Of a DNA stretch of 64,000 nucleotides, positions 17,409-26,569 are shown piece by piece; position 1 is the first letter of the stretch, and the number at the start of each line of letters is the position of its first letter. Position numbers and translations under genes: made by a program. The notes under the pieces were generated by a model. The model saw only the letters and a list, made by a program, of their open reading frames with translations. It had not been told where the DNA came from and made no database searches. Source of the stretch: an uncultured Pseudomonadales bacterium (lineage in GTDB: Bacteria > Pseudomonadota > Gammaproteobacteria > Pseudomonadales > Azotimanducaceae). The stretch spans positions 1,915,617 through 1,979,616 of the forward strand of contig OX638346.1 of assembly GCA_951813515.1 (NCBI GenBank). The letters run 5' to 3'.

Positions 17409-18083
17409 ATGAACCGCCGCGGGGAAGGCAGGAAACGCAATCCTTCGACCGATTCGTTGAATCGGGCACCACCGGTTTATGCACGTTGCATAGCGGTACG
17501 ATGCTTGGCGGCCCTCTCGGTTTTGGCGGTCCTCGGCACGGGCGTATCCGCCCGCGCTGCCGACAGTGACAATATCTTCCAGGACTACACGGATGAGAAG
17601 CTGTCCGAGATCGCGGCCGACTGGCAGTCCCTGACCACGGAGGAGCGTCGCGACTACTTCATCGAAGTACGTCGCCGGATGGCCGAGGCCGGCAAGCGAC
17701 GGGCGGACCCCGCAGGACTGCCGCAAGTCGTGGGAGAGCGCCGTTTCGGACGCATCATCCCGCAGCCGGATGGCTCCGTCCTGCATATCGAGGGCGTCGT
17801 TCGCTACCGCGGTAGCGGAACAGGCGCGCCTGGGACCGACACGCCCCAGACCGACACGGACACGCCGCCGGACTATGGCACCGGCTTCGAACAGCGGGTG
17901 GAGCAGTCGGCTGAAGTGGCAGAGAGTGTCGTGGAACAGCGGACTGTGACAGCCCCCGTCGTGTCTGTCGCGACCGGGAAAAGCGCTCGACAGACGGAAC
18001 GGACGGAGCAGGCCGTGCAGGCCAAACAGGCGGAACAAGCCGAAGTAGCCACGGAAGAAGGCAGTCCCGAGACGGACCGGTGA
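17409..18083 (+). CDS. Exported hypothetical protein with repetitive acidic/Gln-Ala-rich tail
   Basis: A protein of about 224 residues that I do not recognise. After a long basic N-terminus it has a hydrophobic stretch ([20 protein letters not shown], about residues 32-51) that looks like a signal peptide. A short amphipathic domain follows ([19 protein letters not shown] through EEVRRRM-type helices), then a Thr/Asp-Pro linker and a low-complexity tail rich in E, Q, A and V (repeats such as [12 protein letters not shown]), probably a coiled coil or disordered. It lies between thiolase and the two-component system genes on the same strand, so it may be periplasmic and sensed or controlled by them; that is only inference. 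Confidence 0.65.
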   Translation: MNRRGEGRKRNPSTDSLNRAPPVYARCIAVRCLAALSVLAVLGTGVSARAADSDNIFQDYTDEKLSEIAADWQSLTTEERRDYFIEVRRRMAEAGKRRADPAGLPQVVGERRFGRIIPQPDGSVLHIEGVVRYRGSGTGAPGTDTPQTDTDTPPDYGTGFEQRVEQSAEVAESVVEQRTVTAPVVSVATGKSARQTERTEQAVQAKQAEQAEVATEEGSPETDR

Positions 18084-18135
18084 GCACGGAGAGGGTGCTC
18101 ACGGACGCGAGTAGTGCGTCAGCGGTTAACCCAAC

Positions 18136-18840
18136 ATGAGTAGCGAGCGCGCCACTCTGCTCGTCGTGGACGACGATGCCGAGATACGCGAGCTGATCCA
18201 CGAGTACCTCGACAACCAGGGCTACCACGTCATCTGCGTCGAGGACGGGCCGGCGATGGATGAAACGCTGGCGGAGTCGTCGGTCGATCTCGTCCTGCTT
18301 GACCTCATGCTCCCTGGTGAGGATGGCCTGTCTATCGCCAAGCGCCTCAAGGCTTCCCGGAATACGCCCATCATCATGGTCTCGGCGCAGGGGGAAGAAG
18401 TGGATCGGATCGTCGGCCTCGAGATCGGTGCCGACGACTACATCGCCAAGCCTTTCAACCCGCGTGAGTTGCTGGCGCGCATCCGCGCCGTCATGCGCCG
18501 CCATACGGCGCCGGATCCGGACCGGCAAGTCGTCGAATTCGGCACTTTTCGACTCGACCTTGACGCACACCGGCTTACCGAAGGCAACCGCGCGGTTCCG
18601 CTGACTTCCGGGGAGTACGATCTTCTGAGCGTACTCGTGCAATATCCGAACCGGGTTCTTGACCGCGACCGAATCGTGGAACTCCTGAACAGCGGGCAAA
18701 GGTCCCCGTTCGACCGTAGCGTGGATGTCCGTGTCACCCGTTTGCGAAGCAAGATCGAACCCGACCCTTCCGCCCCCCGCTACATCAGGACGGTATGGGG
18801 CAAGGGCTACATGTTTTGTCCCGGCGACTCCGGTCAGTAG
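18136..18840 (+). CDS. OmpR-family response regulator
   Basis: A 234-residue response regulator. The receiver domain (about residues 7-120) has the acidic pair D12-D13, phospho-acceptor D56 in VLLDLMLPGEDG, Ser83 in MVSAQG and Lys105 in YIAKPFNPRE. The C-terminal winged helix (about 135-232) has VPLTSGEYDLLSVLVQYPNRVLDRDRI and VDVRVTRLRSKIEPD...RTVWGKGYMF, the OmpR type. The cognate kinase begins 41 bp downstream and resembles EnvZ, so the pair probably responds to an envelope or osmotic signal. Confidence 0.94.
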   Translation: MSSERATLLVVDDDAEIRELIHEYLDNQGYHVICVEDGPAMDETLAESSVDLVLLDLMLPGEDGLSIAKRLKASRNTPIIMVSAQGEEVDRIVGLEIGADDYIAKPFNPRELLARIRAVMRRHTAPDPDRQVVEFGTFRLDLDAHRLTEGNRAVPLTSGEYDLLSVLVQYPNRVLDRDRIVELLNSGQRSPFDRSVDVRVTRLRSKIEPDPSAPRYIRTVWGKGYMFCPGDSGQ

Positions 18841-18881
18841 TGCCCCATAGGCTCCACCGACACGGGACGAGCCGGTGAGAC

Positions 18882-20228
18882 ATGCGGGCTAGCGAACGGC
18901 CCCGAATACAGCCGAGAACGGGATCGCTTCTCGCGCGAACCAACTTCGTCCTTGGCTGGAGCGCGGTGGCGATCGCCGTGACCGCGATCACCGCCATGGA
19001 TGTCTTCGTCATTACTCCGATGACGGAGCGTTCGGCGGATGACGAGGCCGGACTTCTTGTGCTGTCGGCGCAGACCTGGGTTGAACTGCCGGACTACACG
19101 GACGCTCGACCCGCATTCGAATTCGAAATGATGCGGATGCACGATCTGATCATCAGTTCGGACATTCGCGACCTGCCTCTTGCCGACCCGGACAACGATT
19201 TTTACGCGCTCCTGAGGACGAGGTTGACGGAACGTCTGGGTGCCCCCGTGACGCTGCTGGAAGGAGACGACCTGCTGTGGGCGGATATGCAGTTGCCCGG
19301 CGGGCGACTGCAGGTGGGGTTTTCGCCCCAGCGCGACGTGGAACCGCTTTATGTCGCATTGATCATCGGCGTTCTGGGAGCCGTGATCGTCATCGTCACG
19401 TCGTATTTCATCGTTCGGCGGATCGCGCGTCCGCTGGAAGAGACGGCGAACGCGGTGGCAGCATTCCGGGGAGCGGAAGGATTTGCTCCGCTACCGGAGA
19501 AGGGGCCGCGCGAACTGGTCACGCTGGCGGCGAGCTTCAACCGCATGGCGCGGGAGATCAGCGAGTTGCTGTCCAATCGGACGACCCTCCTGGCGGGCGT
19601 ATCGCATGACCTTCGGACCCCCCTCGCCCGAATGCGGCTGGCGCTGGAACTGCTCCCCGATGGTGTCGATCCCAAGCTGGTACAGCGACTGGAGAGCAAT
19701 CTGGAGCGAATGGACGAACTGATCGGCGATACACTGCGGTTTGTGCGCGGCGCACGAGAAGTGCCGCAGGAGATATTGCTCAAGCCGTTCATCGAGTCGT
19801 TGCTGGATGAAGACACTCCCATCGATTGGCGCGGTGACGAAAGCCTGCGTGTATCGATAGCGACGGGCGCTTTCGAGCGCGTAATGGCGAACCTCGTTGC
19901 CAATGCGCAGCAGCATGCCGAGGATGCTCGCGTGGTCGTTGTAGCGGGGTCCCCGATTGCGATACACGTGATTGACCGCGGCCCCGGGATCCCCGTCGAA
20001 GAACGCGAGCGGGTCTTTCAGCCCTTTTTCCGGCTCGACGCATCGCGCAGCCGGGAAACAGGCGGTAGCGGCCTGGGGCTGGCGATAACCCGGCAGCTCT
20101 GCCAGGCGCACGGTTGGCGCGTATCCCTGGGCGATGCGCCGGGCGGTGGGACCGATGCCTGTATCTCGTTCCCGGAGTCGATACAAACTGACACGAAAAA
20201 GTCGGCGCCGGAAACGCCTGAGAAATAA
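18882..20228 (+). CDS. EnvZ-type sensor histidine kinase
   Basis: A 448-residue inner-membrane histidine kinase. Membrane helices lie at about residues 22-45 and 157-178 with a periplasmic sensor between them; a HAMP region (about 179-232) follows. The H-box LLAGVSHDLRTPLARMRLALE places the phospho-accepting His at 242. The ATP-binding domain shows NLVANAQQHA (N box), IDRGPGIP (G1) and GGSGLGLAI (G2). A strong intrinsic terminator lies 115 bp after the stop, so the regulator and kinase form a closed unit. Confidence 0.94.
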   Translation: MRASERPRIQPRTGSLLARTNFVLGWSAVAIAVTAITAMDVFVITPMTERSADDEAGLLVLSAQTWVELPDYTDARPAFEFEMMRMHDLIISSDIRDLPLADPDNDFYALLRTRLTERLGAPVTLLEGDDLLWADMQLPGGRLQVGFSPQRDVEPLYVALIIGVLGAVIVIVTSYFIVRRIARPLEETANAVAAFRGAEGFAPLPEKGPRELVTLAASFNRMAREISELLSNRTTLLAGVSHDLRTPLARMRLALELLPDGVDPKLVQRLESNLERMDELIGDTLRFVRGAREVPQEILLKPFIESLLDEDTPIDWRGDESLRVSIATGAFERVMANLVANAQQHAEDARVVVVAGSPIAIHVIDRGPGIPVEERERVFQPFFRLDASRSRETGGSGLGLAITRQLCQAHGWRVSLGDAPGGGTDACISFPESIQTDTKKSAPETPEK

Positions 20229-20342
20229 CCTTGGAAGATAATGGCTTCGTCTTGACGGATGGTATCGGCAACGAAAACCTTCCGTCGGGCAAGTGAGGCA
20301 ATCTCCATTCCCTCTATAGGCCTCGTCACATCGAGGTCTCTA

Positions 20343-20382
20343 GACCCGCCGGTTCCCTCTCCAGGCCGGCGGGTCTTTTTTA
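20343..20382 (+). terminator. Rho-independent terminator after the kinase gene
   Basis: Arms GACCCGCCGG (20343-20352) and CCGGCGGGTC (20366-20375) form a perfect 10-bp stem with a 13-base loop, followed directly by six T residues. It ends the two-component operon and isolates it from the enoyl-CoA hydratase gene. The 115 bp between the kinase stop and the hairpin have no ORF and could hold a small RNA, but nothing specific supports one. Confidence 0.9.
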
Positions 20383-20518
20383 TCCGCCATAGCAGTCTGC
20401 GCCGTAGAACGGCACGTAAGTGCCGATCAATGCGCGTTTCATGGCGACGCATTGAAGCGCGAACGCGCCCAGTCCGGTTAACATCGCATCGAGCGTTAAA
20501 GGACTTGGGGGTCACCGC

Positions 20519-21295
20519 ATGGACTTCAGGGAAATCGCGTACGCCGTGGACGGGCCGATGGCGCTCATCACCATCGACCGCCCGGAAAAGCACAATGCAA
20601 TCTCCCTCGATACGCTTGAAGAGCTGCATCGCGCGGTGCGACGCGCGGCTGAAGACGACGATGTATGCGTGATCACCATCACCGGCGCCGGGGGCAGGGC
20701 GTTCGCATCGGGTTCGGATCTTTCCGAGGTTCTGCGCCGAGACTTGAGGAAGGCACTGGAACCTATCGTGCAGGGGCTCGCGGATCAGCTTGAGCGCACG
20801 CCGAAGCCCACGATTGCGGCGATCGACGGCATATGCATGGGAGGAGGCCTTGAAGTGGCGTTGGGCTGCGATCTGCGCATCGCGACGCCGCGTTCGAAGT
20901 TCGCGACCCCGGAGGGCAAGCTGGGAATCATTCCGGGCGGTGGTGCCACCGCGCGCCTGCCGAGGCTGGTGGGTCCTGGCTGGGCCATGGAGATGATGCT
21001 CATGGGGGAGCCGATCGACGCCGAGCGCGCCCTCTCCATCGGCCTCGTGACCCGGCTTGTGGAACCGGAGGAGTTGCTCGCCGAAGCCCGCCGCATGGCG
21101 GATCACCTGGCGGGTTTCGCGCCGTTCGTGCCGCGAACGATGAAAGCCATGGTGCAATTCGGAATGGATGCAAGCCTGGCCAGTGCCCAGATGCTTGAGA
21201 AGTACGCCCAGGGAGCGCTGGTACAGACAGAGGATAAGCAGGAAGGCATCTCCGCGTTCCTCGAGAAGCGCAAGCCCGGGTTCAAGGGGCGTTAG
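20519..21295 (+). CDS. Enoyl-CoA hydratase/isomerase family protein
   Basis: A 258-residue crotonase-fold enzyme, most likely hydrating 2-enoyl-CoA in beta-oxidation. The oxyanion-hole segments AFASGSDLSEV (residues 61-71) and DGICMGGGLEVALGCDLRIA (103-122) are present, and both hydratase glutamates are kept: Glu112 in GGGLEVAL and Glu132 in TPEGKLGIIPGG. The C-terminus ends with the family pattern EGISAFLEKRKPGFKG. It is followed by two hotdog-fold genes, so the three may act on the same acyl-CoA. Confidence 0.93.
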   Translation: MDFREIAYAVDGPMALITIDRPEKHNAISLDTLEELHRAVRRAAEDDDVCVITITGAGGRAFASGSDLSEVLRRDLRKALEPIVQGLADQLERTPKPTIAAIDGICMGGGLEVALGCDLRIATPRSKFATPEGKLGIIPGGGATARLPRLVGPGWAMEMMLMGEPIDAERALSIGLVTRLVEPEELLAEARRMADHLAGFAPFVPRTMKAMVQFGMDASLASAQMLEKYAQGALVQTEDKQEGISAFLEKRKPGFKGR

Positions 21296-21359
21296 CCGCT
21301 TAACCGTCGCCGCGTCCGTTCGTTGCGGATGCAGCGCGCCACGCAATGGGAGGAAAGAC

Positions 21360-21857
21360 ATGGCCGTAGACAGGTTTCCGATCGAGGAGGGGCACGTGAT
21401 GATGTTCGCGCGCGCCATCGGCGACGACAATCCGATCTACCACGACCGCGAGTACGCCGCGTCTACCGAATGCGAAGGTATTGTGGCGCCACCGACTTTC
21501 GTCCAGTCGAGCAACCAGTTCGATCCCGACTACACCATGCGGCCGAGGACCGGTCAGGCGTGGTTCGGCTCGGGACGTACCCCCACCGGGGCGGGGAAAG
21601 ACCCCCGGGGAGGCGGGCGGCGACTGGGCGGCGGGCTTCACGCGGAACAGCGTTTCGAATATCACCGCCATCCGCGTGTCGGCGATGTCCTGACGGCGAC
21701 CAAGAGGCCCGGAAAGGCCTGGGAGAAGCAGGGTCGACGATCGGGAAAGCTGCTCTTCAGGGAGACCATCACCGAGTACCGGGACCAGAACGGGGAACTC
21801 GTGGTGACTGCCACCGGCGTCGGTGTAAGCACGGAGCGACCGGTCGATCGGGATTGA
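21360..21857 (+). CDS. MaoC-like N-terminal hotdog (FAS1-type dehydratase) protein
   Basis: A 165-residue hotdog-fold protein of the N-terminal MaoC-dehydratase type: FPIEEGHVMMFARAIGDDNPIYHDREYA, IVAPPTFVQSSNQF, then the core strand HAEQRFEYHRHPRVGDVLTATKR and LLFRETITEYRDQNGELVVTATGVGV. A GGGAGGA site lies just before the ATG at 21360; a longer frame starting at 21168 overlaps the hydratase gene and is not credible. In two-gene MaoC systems this subunit pairs with a catalytic hotdog protein, which is the next gene 14 bp downstream. Confidence 0.88.
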   Translation: MAVDRFPIEEGHVMMFARAIGDDNPIYHDREYAASTECEGIVAPPTFVQSSNQFDPDYTMRPRTGQAWFGSGRTPTGAGKDPRGGGRRLGGGLHAEQRFEYHRHPRVGDVLTATKRPGKAWEKQGRRSGKLLFRETITEYRDQNGELVVTATGVGVSTERPVDRD

Positions 21858-21871
21858 GGAGGATTGGGGAG

Positions 21872-22279
21872 ATGGCTTTGAAGGCAGCCGGCCTGCGCGT
21901 CGGCGATACGCATACGGAACGCTTGGTCGAAGACCTGACCCGCACGCAGATCGTGCAGTACGCGGGCGCTTCGGGAGACTTTAACCCGGTGCATACGGAC
22001 GAGTTGTTCGCGCGGGAAGTCGCGGGCTATCCGACGGTCTTCGCCCACGGCATGCTGACCATGGGCATCACGGGTCGCATGCTGACCGACTACGTGGGCG
22101 ACGGCCGCCTGACGAAATACGGGGCGCGCTTCACAAGCCAGGTGTGGCCGGGAGACACGCTTGACGCGACCGTGACCATAACCGCCGTCGGTGACAACTT
22201 CGTGGAACTGGCGGTGTCCACGGTCAACCAGGACGGTGTCGAGGTCCTGAAAGCGACGGCCGAGGCGCGTGTTGACTGA
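21872..22279 (+). CDS. MaoC-family (R)-hydratase-like protein
   Basis: A 135-residue hotdog protein carrying the hydratase-2 motif YAGASGDFNPVHTDE, with catalytic Asp36 and His41, then FAHGMLTMGITGRMLTDYVG. It should hydrate trans-2-enoyl-CoA to the (R)-3-hydroxyacyl-CoA, probably as a heterodimer with the preceding gene, giving the equivalent of a full double-hotdog hydratase. An AGGAGG sequence lies upstream of the ATG at 21872. Confidence 0.9.
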   Translation: MALKAAGLRVGDTHTERLVEDLTRTQIVQYAGASGDFNPVHTDELFAREVAGYPTVFAHGMLTMGITGRMLTDYVGDGRLTKYGARFTSQVWPGDTLDATVTITAVGDNFVELAVSTVNQDGVEVLKATAEARVD

Positions 22280-22408
22280 CGCCGCGTACGGCAACCTGCG
22301 TGCCGCTCCGCGTCAGGACGTCGATATCGGCGCCAGGTTGCAGGCCGTGTTCGAGCCACTCGATTCGCCCGCCTTCAGCACTTCCTTGACTACGCGTGTG
22401 AGTTACAG

Positions 22409-23455
22409 GTGAACGGCCCGGTCGCCGACCTGTCGCAATCGCCGTTACCGACCCTCCTCGGACGAGCAATCGGCGCGTTTACGCTTGACTACGATCAGGC
22501 GCGACGTGGGGATCGATCCATACCGCAACTCGGCACATGGGCCAATGCGTTGCGGGTACTCGATGCCGATGGAACGGATCAGCGCCAACTCGCCCGCCGC
22601 GCGGTAATCTCCAGGCGCGTTGCCGAGGTGGTCGTTAACCGGCTTGAGCGGCACAGACGGGTCGCCGTGGAGAGACGGGCGATCGAGGGCAAGCGCGGCA
22701 AGGCCAAAATCGTGCGATTGACGGCCAGCGGTGAGGCGGGCAGGGCGTCTGCCGCCGCGCTGGTCGACAAGATGCAGGGTGACTGGCGGCAACGCTTCGG
22801 CAATGCCACCATCGATCAATTGCGCGATGCCCTGTCTACCGTGGCCGATCGGCTCCCGGTCGAGTTGCCCCGCTATCCGGCTGCATACGGTGCCGCCGAC
22901 CCGAGTGTCACCGGTGGCAACTACATCCCCGAGGACCCTGGACCGCCGAGGATCCCGGCACATGGCCAGGACTGGCCGGTGGTGTTGCGGGAACCCGGCA
23001 ATGACGCCAGGCACCTGCCGCTCGTCGCCCTGCTGTCCCAGGTGCTTACCGCATTTGCCATCGACTACGAACGTGAGCGGTTCGGCAGCCTGCCGGCGGT
23101 TTCCAATTTCCTGCGGTTCGTTGGCGACGATGGCGTGACCCTCGGACGCGCGCAGGCGCTTGGTGGAGTAGCCGGCAACGGCAAGACGTTGCACGAGCGA
23201 CATTTGGATGTCGTCGTCGAACCGGGCCGCCCTAGCGACATGACCCGTCGCGTCTCTCTCACGCCGAAGGCCTGCCGGGTACGTGATGCCTACCCGCGCC
23301 TCGTCAAGGAAATCGAGGACCGATGGTGCAAGCAGTACGCCGTCGCCATTCCCCCTATGCGTGCGGCCTTGATGGCCATGAACGAACGGTTCGATGCCGA
23401 CCTGAATGACTACCCGAGCACGACCGCATGGATCCTCCGGCCCTGGTCCGACTGA
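22409..23455 (+). CDS. Tandem-duplicated winged-helix (MarR-like) protein
   Basis: A 348-residue soluble protein with two homologous halves. Residues about 14-155 (LPTLLGRAIGAFTLDYDQARRG, ADGTDQRQLARRAVISRRVAEVVVNRLER, VRLTASGEAGR) and about 208-340 (LVALLSQVLTAFAIDYERERFG, VTLGRAQALGGVAGNGKTLHERHL, VSLTPKACRVRDAYPRLVKEIEDRW) align along their lengths. Each half looks like a MarR-type winged helix with N- and C-terminal dimerisation helices, so the chain may act as a pseudo-dimer. The start is GTG at 22409. The recognition helix of the second half is poorly conserved, so it may not bind DNA. It is downstream of the MaoC genes on the same strand; the target is unknown. Confidence 0.7.
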   Translation: MNGPVADLSQSPLPTLLGRAIGAFTLDYDQARRGDRSIPQLGTWANALRVLDADGTDQRQLARRAVISRRVAEVVVNRLERHRRVAVERRAIEGKRGKAKIVRLTASGEAGRASAAALVDKMQGDWRQRFGNATIDQLRDALSTVADRLPVELPRYPAAYGAADPSVTGGNYIPEDPGPPRIPAHGQDWPVVLREPGNDARHLPLVALLSQVLTAFAIDYERERFGSLPAVSNFLRFVGDDGVTLGRAQALGGVAGNGKTLHERHLDVVVEPGRPSDMTRRVSLTPKACRVRDAYPRLVKEIEDRWCKQYAVAIPPMRAALMAMNERFDADLNDYPSTTAWILRPWSD

Positions 23456-23491
23456 AGTCCGCCTCCCCAGCCTTGGGCCGCCGCCTGGCGG

Positions 23492-24646
23492 TCACGGAAT
23501 GCGGATGATCTCTCCCGCCCACAGACGCTTGAGAAAGTCGATGAGAGGCAGCACGTTTACGTCGTCCCACAGCGCTGCGCGTTCCCCCAGGTACACGCCG
23601 TAACACATTGTCCGGTCCTTTCCGAGGTCGTCCGCGACCCGGTGCAGACCACGGTTGAAGCGCCTCTCCCATCGTAATGACGCCTTGATCTCGATAGCGA
23701 CGAAACCTTCCACTGTCTCGCACAGCACATCCACCTCGACCCCGTCGTAGCTGCGCCAGAAGTACAGTCTGTAGTCCGTGCGGGAGTATCCCAGCCAGGC
23801 GCGGACTTCGTTGAGCACGAAGGTCTCGGCCAGCGGGCCCATTTCTTCGGAAGTGGGAGGATAGGCCAACCGGCCGCTGAGCGCCCTGGCGACGCCGGCA
23901 TCGAAAAAGTAGAACTTGCTCTGCCGCACCTGCTTGGTCGCCGACTTCAACTTCCAGGCGGGCAGCCAGAATCCGATCAGGGTGTCGCTAAGAATCTCGA
24001 AATGGTTCTGTACCGTTCGGCGGTTGATGCCAGCATCACGCGCGATGCTCGCGGCATTGGTAACCTGGCCATTCTGCCGTGCTGCGATTTCGAGAAAGCG
24101 CGCGAACGCTCCCAGGTTGCGTGTCAGCGCCTCAAGCTGGATCTCCTGAACAAGATAGGTATCGGCGTACGTCCGAAGGTAGTCCTGCGGAGCGTCGGCG
24201 GTAACCGCCATCGGCAGCATGCCGAAACGCAGTGCCCGCTCGGGATCGATCTTGAAGGAGAGCTCTGCCGATACCAAGGGAAACATGGATACCGTGACCG
24301 CCCGGCCCGCCAACAGATTGGCGCCGCCGCGGTACAGCTTGCGCGCGCTCGATCCCGATAGCACGAAGCGCAGACCGCGAGTCTCCAAGAGACGATGCAC
24401 CTCGTCCAGCAGGTCGGGCACCTTCTGAACCTCGTCGATCACGGCCCAGCTACCCGAGGACAATGTCGCAAGCTCCCGGTACAGCGAACTCGGGTCCTTG
24501 CTCAGTCGCAGCGTCTCCCCGGTATCGAGTAGATCGTAGGTGACGGTGTCGGGAAAACGATCACGGATCCAGGTCGACTTGCCGGTACCGCGCGGGCCGA
24601 AGAGCAGGATTGACTGGGTGGGCGTCGCAAGTAATCTGGAGTACAT
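23492..24646 (-). CDS. AAA-type ATPase with DUF4143 domain
   Basis: A 384-residue protein of the widespread ATP-binding/DUF4143 family. An AAA domain with Walker A GPRGTGKST (residues 17-25) and Walker B SWAVIDEVQ (67-74) is followed by FVLSGSSARKL, a winged-helix-like middle (IARDAGINRRTVQNHFEILSDTLIGFWLPAW) and a C-terminal PD-(D/E)xK-like region (YDGVEVDVLCETVEGFVAIEIKAS). The ATG at 24646 matches the usual start of this family; a TTG at 24697 would add 17 residues. Its function is unknown; these genes are often accessory and scattered. A second family member lies at 60390-61574. Confidence 0.88.
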   Translation of the reverse strand: MYSRLLATPTQSILLFGPRGTGKSTWIRDRFPDTVTYDLLDTGETLRLSKDPSSLYRELATLSSGSWAVIDEVQKVPDLLDEVHRLLETRGLRFVLSGSSARKLYRGGANLLAGRAVTVSMFPLVSAELSFKIDPERALRFGMLPMAVTADAPQDYLRTYADTYLVQEIQLEALTRNLGAFARFLEIAARQNGQVTNAASIARDAGINRRTVQNHFEILSDTLIGFWLPAWKLKSATKQVRQSKFYFFDAGVARALSGRLAYPPTSEEMGPLAETFVLNEVRAWLGYSRTDYRLYFWRSYDGVEVDVLCETVEGFVAIEIKASLRWERRFNRGLHRVADDLGKDRTMCYGVYLGERAALWDDVNVLPLIDFLKRLWAGEIIRIP

Positions 24647-24795
24647 AGATTCCGATATTACCGGAAATCTGCGAGTTATATGTTCATATTTACGCAATGT
24701 TGCCGGGAAACCCGACGCTGTTCCGGAAACACGTCAGCGTTGCGTCGGGCGTTTTGTCGGTGCCGAACCTCGTGCCTGGGCGACTGCCGCCGTGC

Positions 24796-25524
24796 TCACC
24801 ACTTCTCAAGCGACGTTCTGACGTCCAGCTCGAACGTCCAGGCGTTCGGCGCTTGATCGTAGAGGAACTCGTAGGCGTCGACGATGCCCTGAAGGCTGAT
24901 CATCCCTGCTTCGCCGAGGCGTTCAGCGTATTCCGGGAGCCCTCTCTTGATTTTCTCGCCGCCGATAGGTCCGTCGATGACGACATGCCCTACGTGGACG
25001 CCTTCCTCGGCGTATTCCTTGGCCATGGCTTGCGCAAGCGCCCGCTGCGCGCCCTTGGAGGCATTGAACGCACCGTAGTTGGCCCGGCCGCGCAGGGACG
25101 CGCTCGCACCGGTGAAGATCAGGGTCCCGCCGCTGCTCCGCAGGCGCCTCACGGCTTCGCGCGCGAACAGGAACCCGCCGAAAACGCCGACGCTCAAGGA
25201 CCGCTCGAAGTATCGCGATTCCATGTCGGCAATGGGTCCGGGCCGGTTGTTGCCGACGTTGTAGATTGCCAGTTTCAGGTCGCCGTCAGCCGCGTCGACG
25301 GCATCGAACAGCGTGGCGACCTGGTCCTCGTCGGTGGCGTCAGCGACGAACGGGGTGGCGTTGCCGCCGAACGTGCGCGCGAGCGCTTCGAGGGTTGCGC
25401 GTGTCCGTCCCGCCATGAATACGTGGTGGCCGCGGCGGAGAAACCGCGCGCAGAGCTGGGCGCCGAGGCCGTCCTCGGGCCCCACCCCGATGACGACGGT
25501 CTTGACGTTGGATTCGTCCGGCAT
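24796..25524 (-). CDS. SDR-family oxidoreductase, FxxxK subgroup
   Basis: A 242-residue Rossmann-fold short-chain dehydrogenase/reductase. The cofactor loop is GVGPEDGLGAQLC in place of the classical TGxxxGIG, and the usual Tyr-x3-Lys reads FNASK, so Phe replaces the catalytic Tyr while TGASAS keeps the Ser. The segment ALAQAMAKEYAEEGVHVGHVVIDGPI is typical of one SDR subgroup with this substitution. Its activity is therefore uncertain. It starts 19 bp after the esterase gene on the same strand, suggesting a two-gene operon. Confidence 0.85.
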   Translation of the reverse strand: MPDESNVKTVVIGVGPEDGLGAQLCARFLRRGHHVFMAGRTRATLEALARTFGGNATPFVADATDEDQVATLFDAVDAADGDLKLAIYNVGNNRPGPIADMESRYFERSLSVGVFGGFLFAREAVRRLRSSGGTLIFTGASASLRGRANYGAFNASKGAQRALAQAMAKEYAEEGVHVGHVVIDGPIGGEKIKRGLPEYAERLGEAGMISLQGIVDAYEFLYDQAPNAWTFELDVRTSLEKW

Positions 25525-25543
25525 GCCCGACCTCGCGATGTGA

Positions 25544-26473
25544 CTACTTCCCGAGCGACCTGATCATGGCGCAGGCCTTTTTCATGGCCGGTCTGGTCGC
25601 GGGTATGGTGGGACCGTGCGCGAAGAAGCCGTGCAGGAAACCGTCGAAACGGACGCACTCGACGGTGTTGCCGGCGGCTTCGAGCGCCTTGGCGTAAGCC
25701 TCGCCCTCGTCCCGAAGCGGGTCGTATTCGGCGGTCATGACGAGCGCCGGCGGCAGGCCGGAGAGGTCGTCGGCCAGTAGCGGCGAGGCCCGGGGATCGG
25801 AACGTTCTGCCGGATCGGCGTATTGATCCCAGAACCAGTGCATCGCCTCGGCGGTGAGCATGTAGCCTTCCGCGCACTCGCGATAGGAGGCGGTTTCAAA
25901 ACGCACGCCATCCGTCACCGGGTACACGAGTACCTGTGCTGCGATGGCAGGACTGCCCGCGTCCCGCGCCATCAACGCGACAACCGCTGCGAGGTTCCCG
26001 CCGGCGCTGTCCCCGACCACCGCGATGTGCTCAGGGTCGCCGCCGAGTGCCGCGCCGTTCTCGCTCGCCCAGCAGGTCGCCGCAAAACAATCGTCCGCTG
26101 CAGCCGGAAACCGGTGCTCGGGGGCCAGGCGGTAGTCGACCGAAACGACGATGCAGCCCGCGCCGACGCATAGTTCCCGGCTTTGGCTGTCCGCCGTATC
26201 CAGGTCGCCGATCACCCAGCCGCCGCCGTGAAACATCATGGCGATCGGAGGCGGTGCATCGAGTTCGACCGGTGGCGAATAGATCCGCAGCGGAATCTGG
26301 CCGCCGGGACCGTCGATGGACCTATTCTCCACGTTCCCCACTGGAACGTCGGCCGGAGGTTGCATCATCCGGAACATCTCGCGGGCGTCGGGCACGGACA
26401 TCTCGGTTATCTTCGGACCGCCCATGTCTTCCATGGCTGCGAGCATGGCTTCGTAATCCGGGTGCAACGGCAT
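25544..26473 (-). CDS. Alpha/beta hydrolase of the hormone-sensitive-lipase family
   Basis: A carboxylesterase-like enzyme of about 309 residues. The HSL oxyanion motif MMFHGGGWVIGD, the nucleophile elbow VVGDSAGGNLAAV, the acid residue in AEYDPLRDEGEAYA and the histidine in GFLHGFFAHG form a complete catalytic set; DYRLAPEHRFPAA is also diagnostic. I use the ATG at 26473 since the upstream extension of the frame looks non-coding. It likely hydrolyses short acyl esters and is cotranscribed with the SDR gene. Confidence 0.92.
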   Translation of the reverse strand: MPLHPDYEAMLAAMEDMGGPKITEMSVPDAREMFRMMQPPADVPVGNVENRSIDGPGGQIPLRIYSPPVELDAPPPIAMMFHGGGWVIGDLDTADSQSRELCVGAGCIVVSVDYRLAPEHRFPAAADDCFAATCWASENGAALGGDPEHIAVVGDSAGGNLAAVVALMARDAGSPAIAAQVLVYPVTDGVRFETASYRECAEGYMLTAEAMHWFWDQYADPAERSDPRASPLLADDLSGLPPALVMTAEYDPLRDEGEAYAKALEAAGNTVECVRFDGFLHGFFAHGPTIPATRPAMKKACAMIRSLGK

Positions 26474-26569
26474 GACTTCATCTCGGGGCTTGAGGGAAAC
26501 GGGCGCCAATATGCAATAAACGCATCCGAATTGCGCGGGAAGTGCCCCGCGTGTCTTGTGTGCATGGGG

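Noticed and set aside
16239..18038. A 599-codon minus-strand open frame
   Set aside because: Antisense to the thiolase and the exported protein; no family pattern.
20018..21430. A 470-codon minus-strand open frame
   Set aside because: It covers the end of the kinase gene, a strong plus-strand terminator and the hydratase gene, so it cannot be a real gene.
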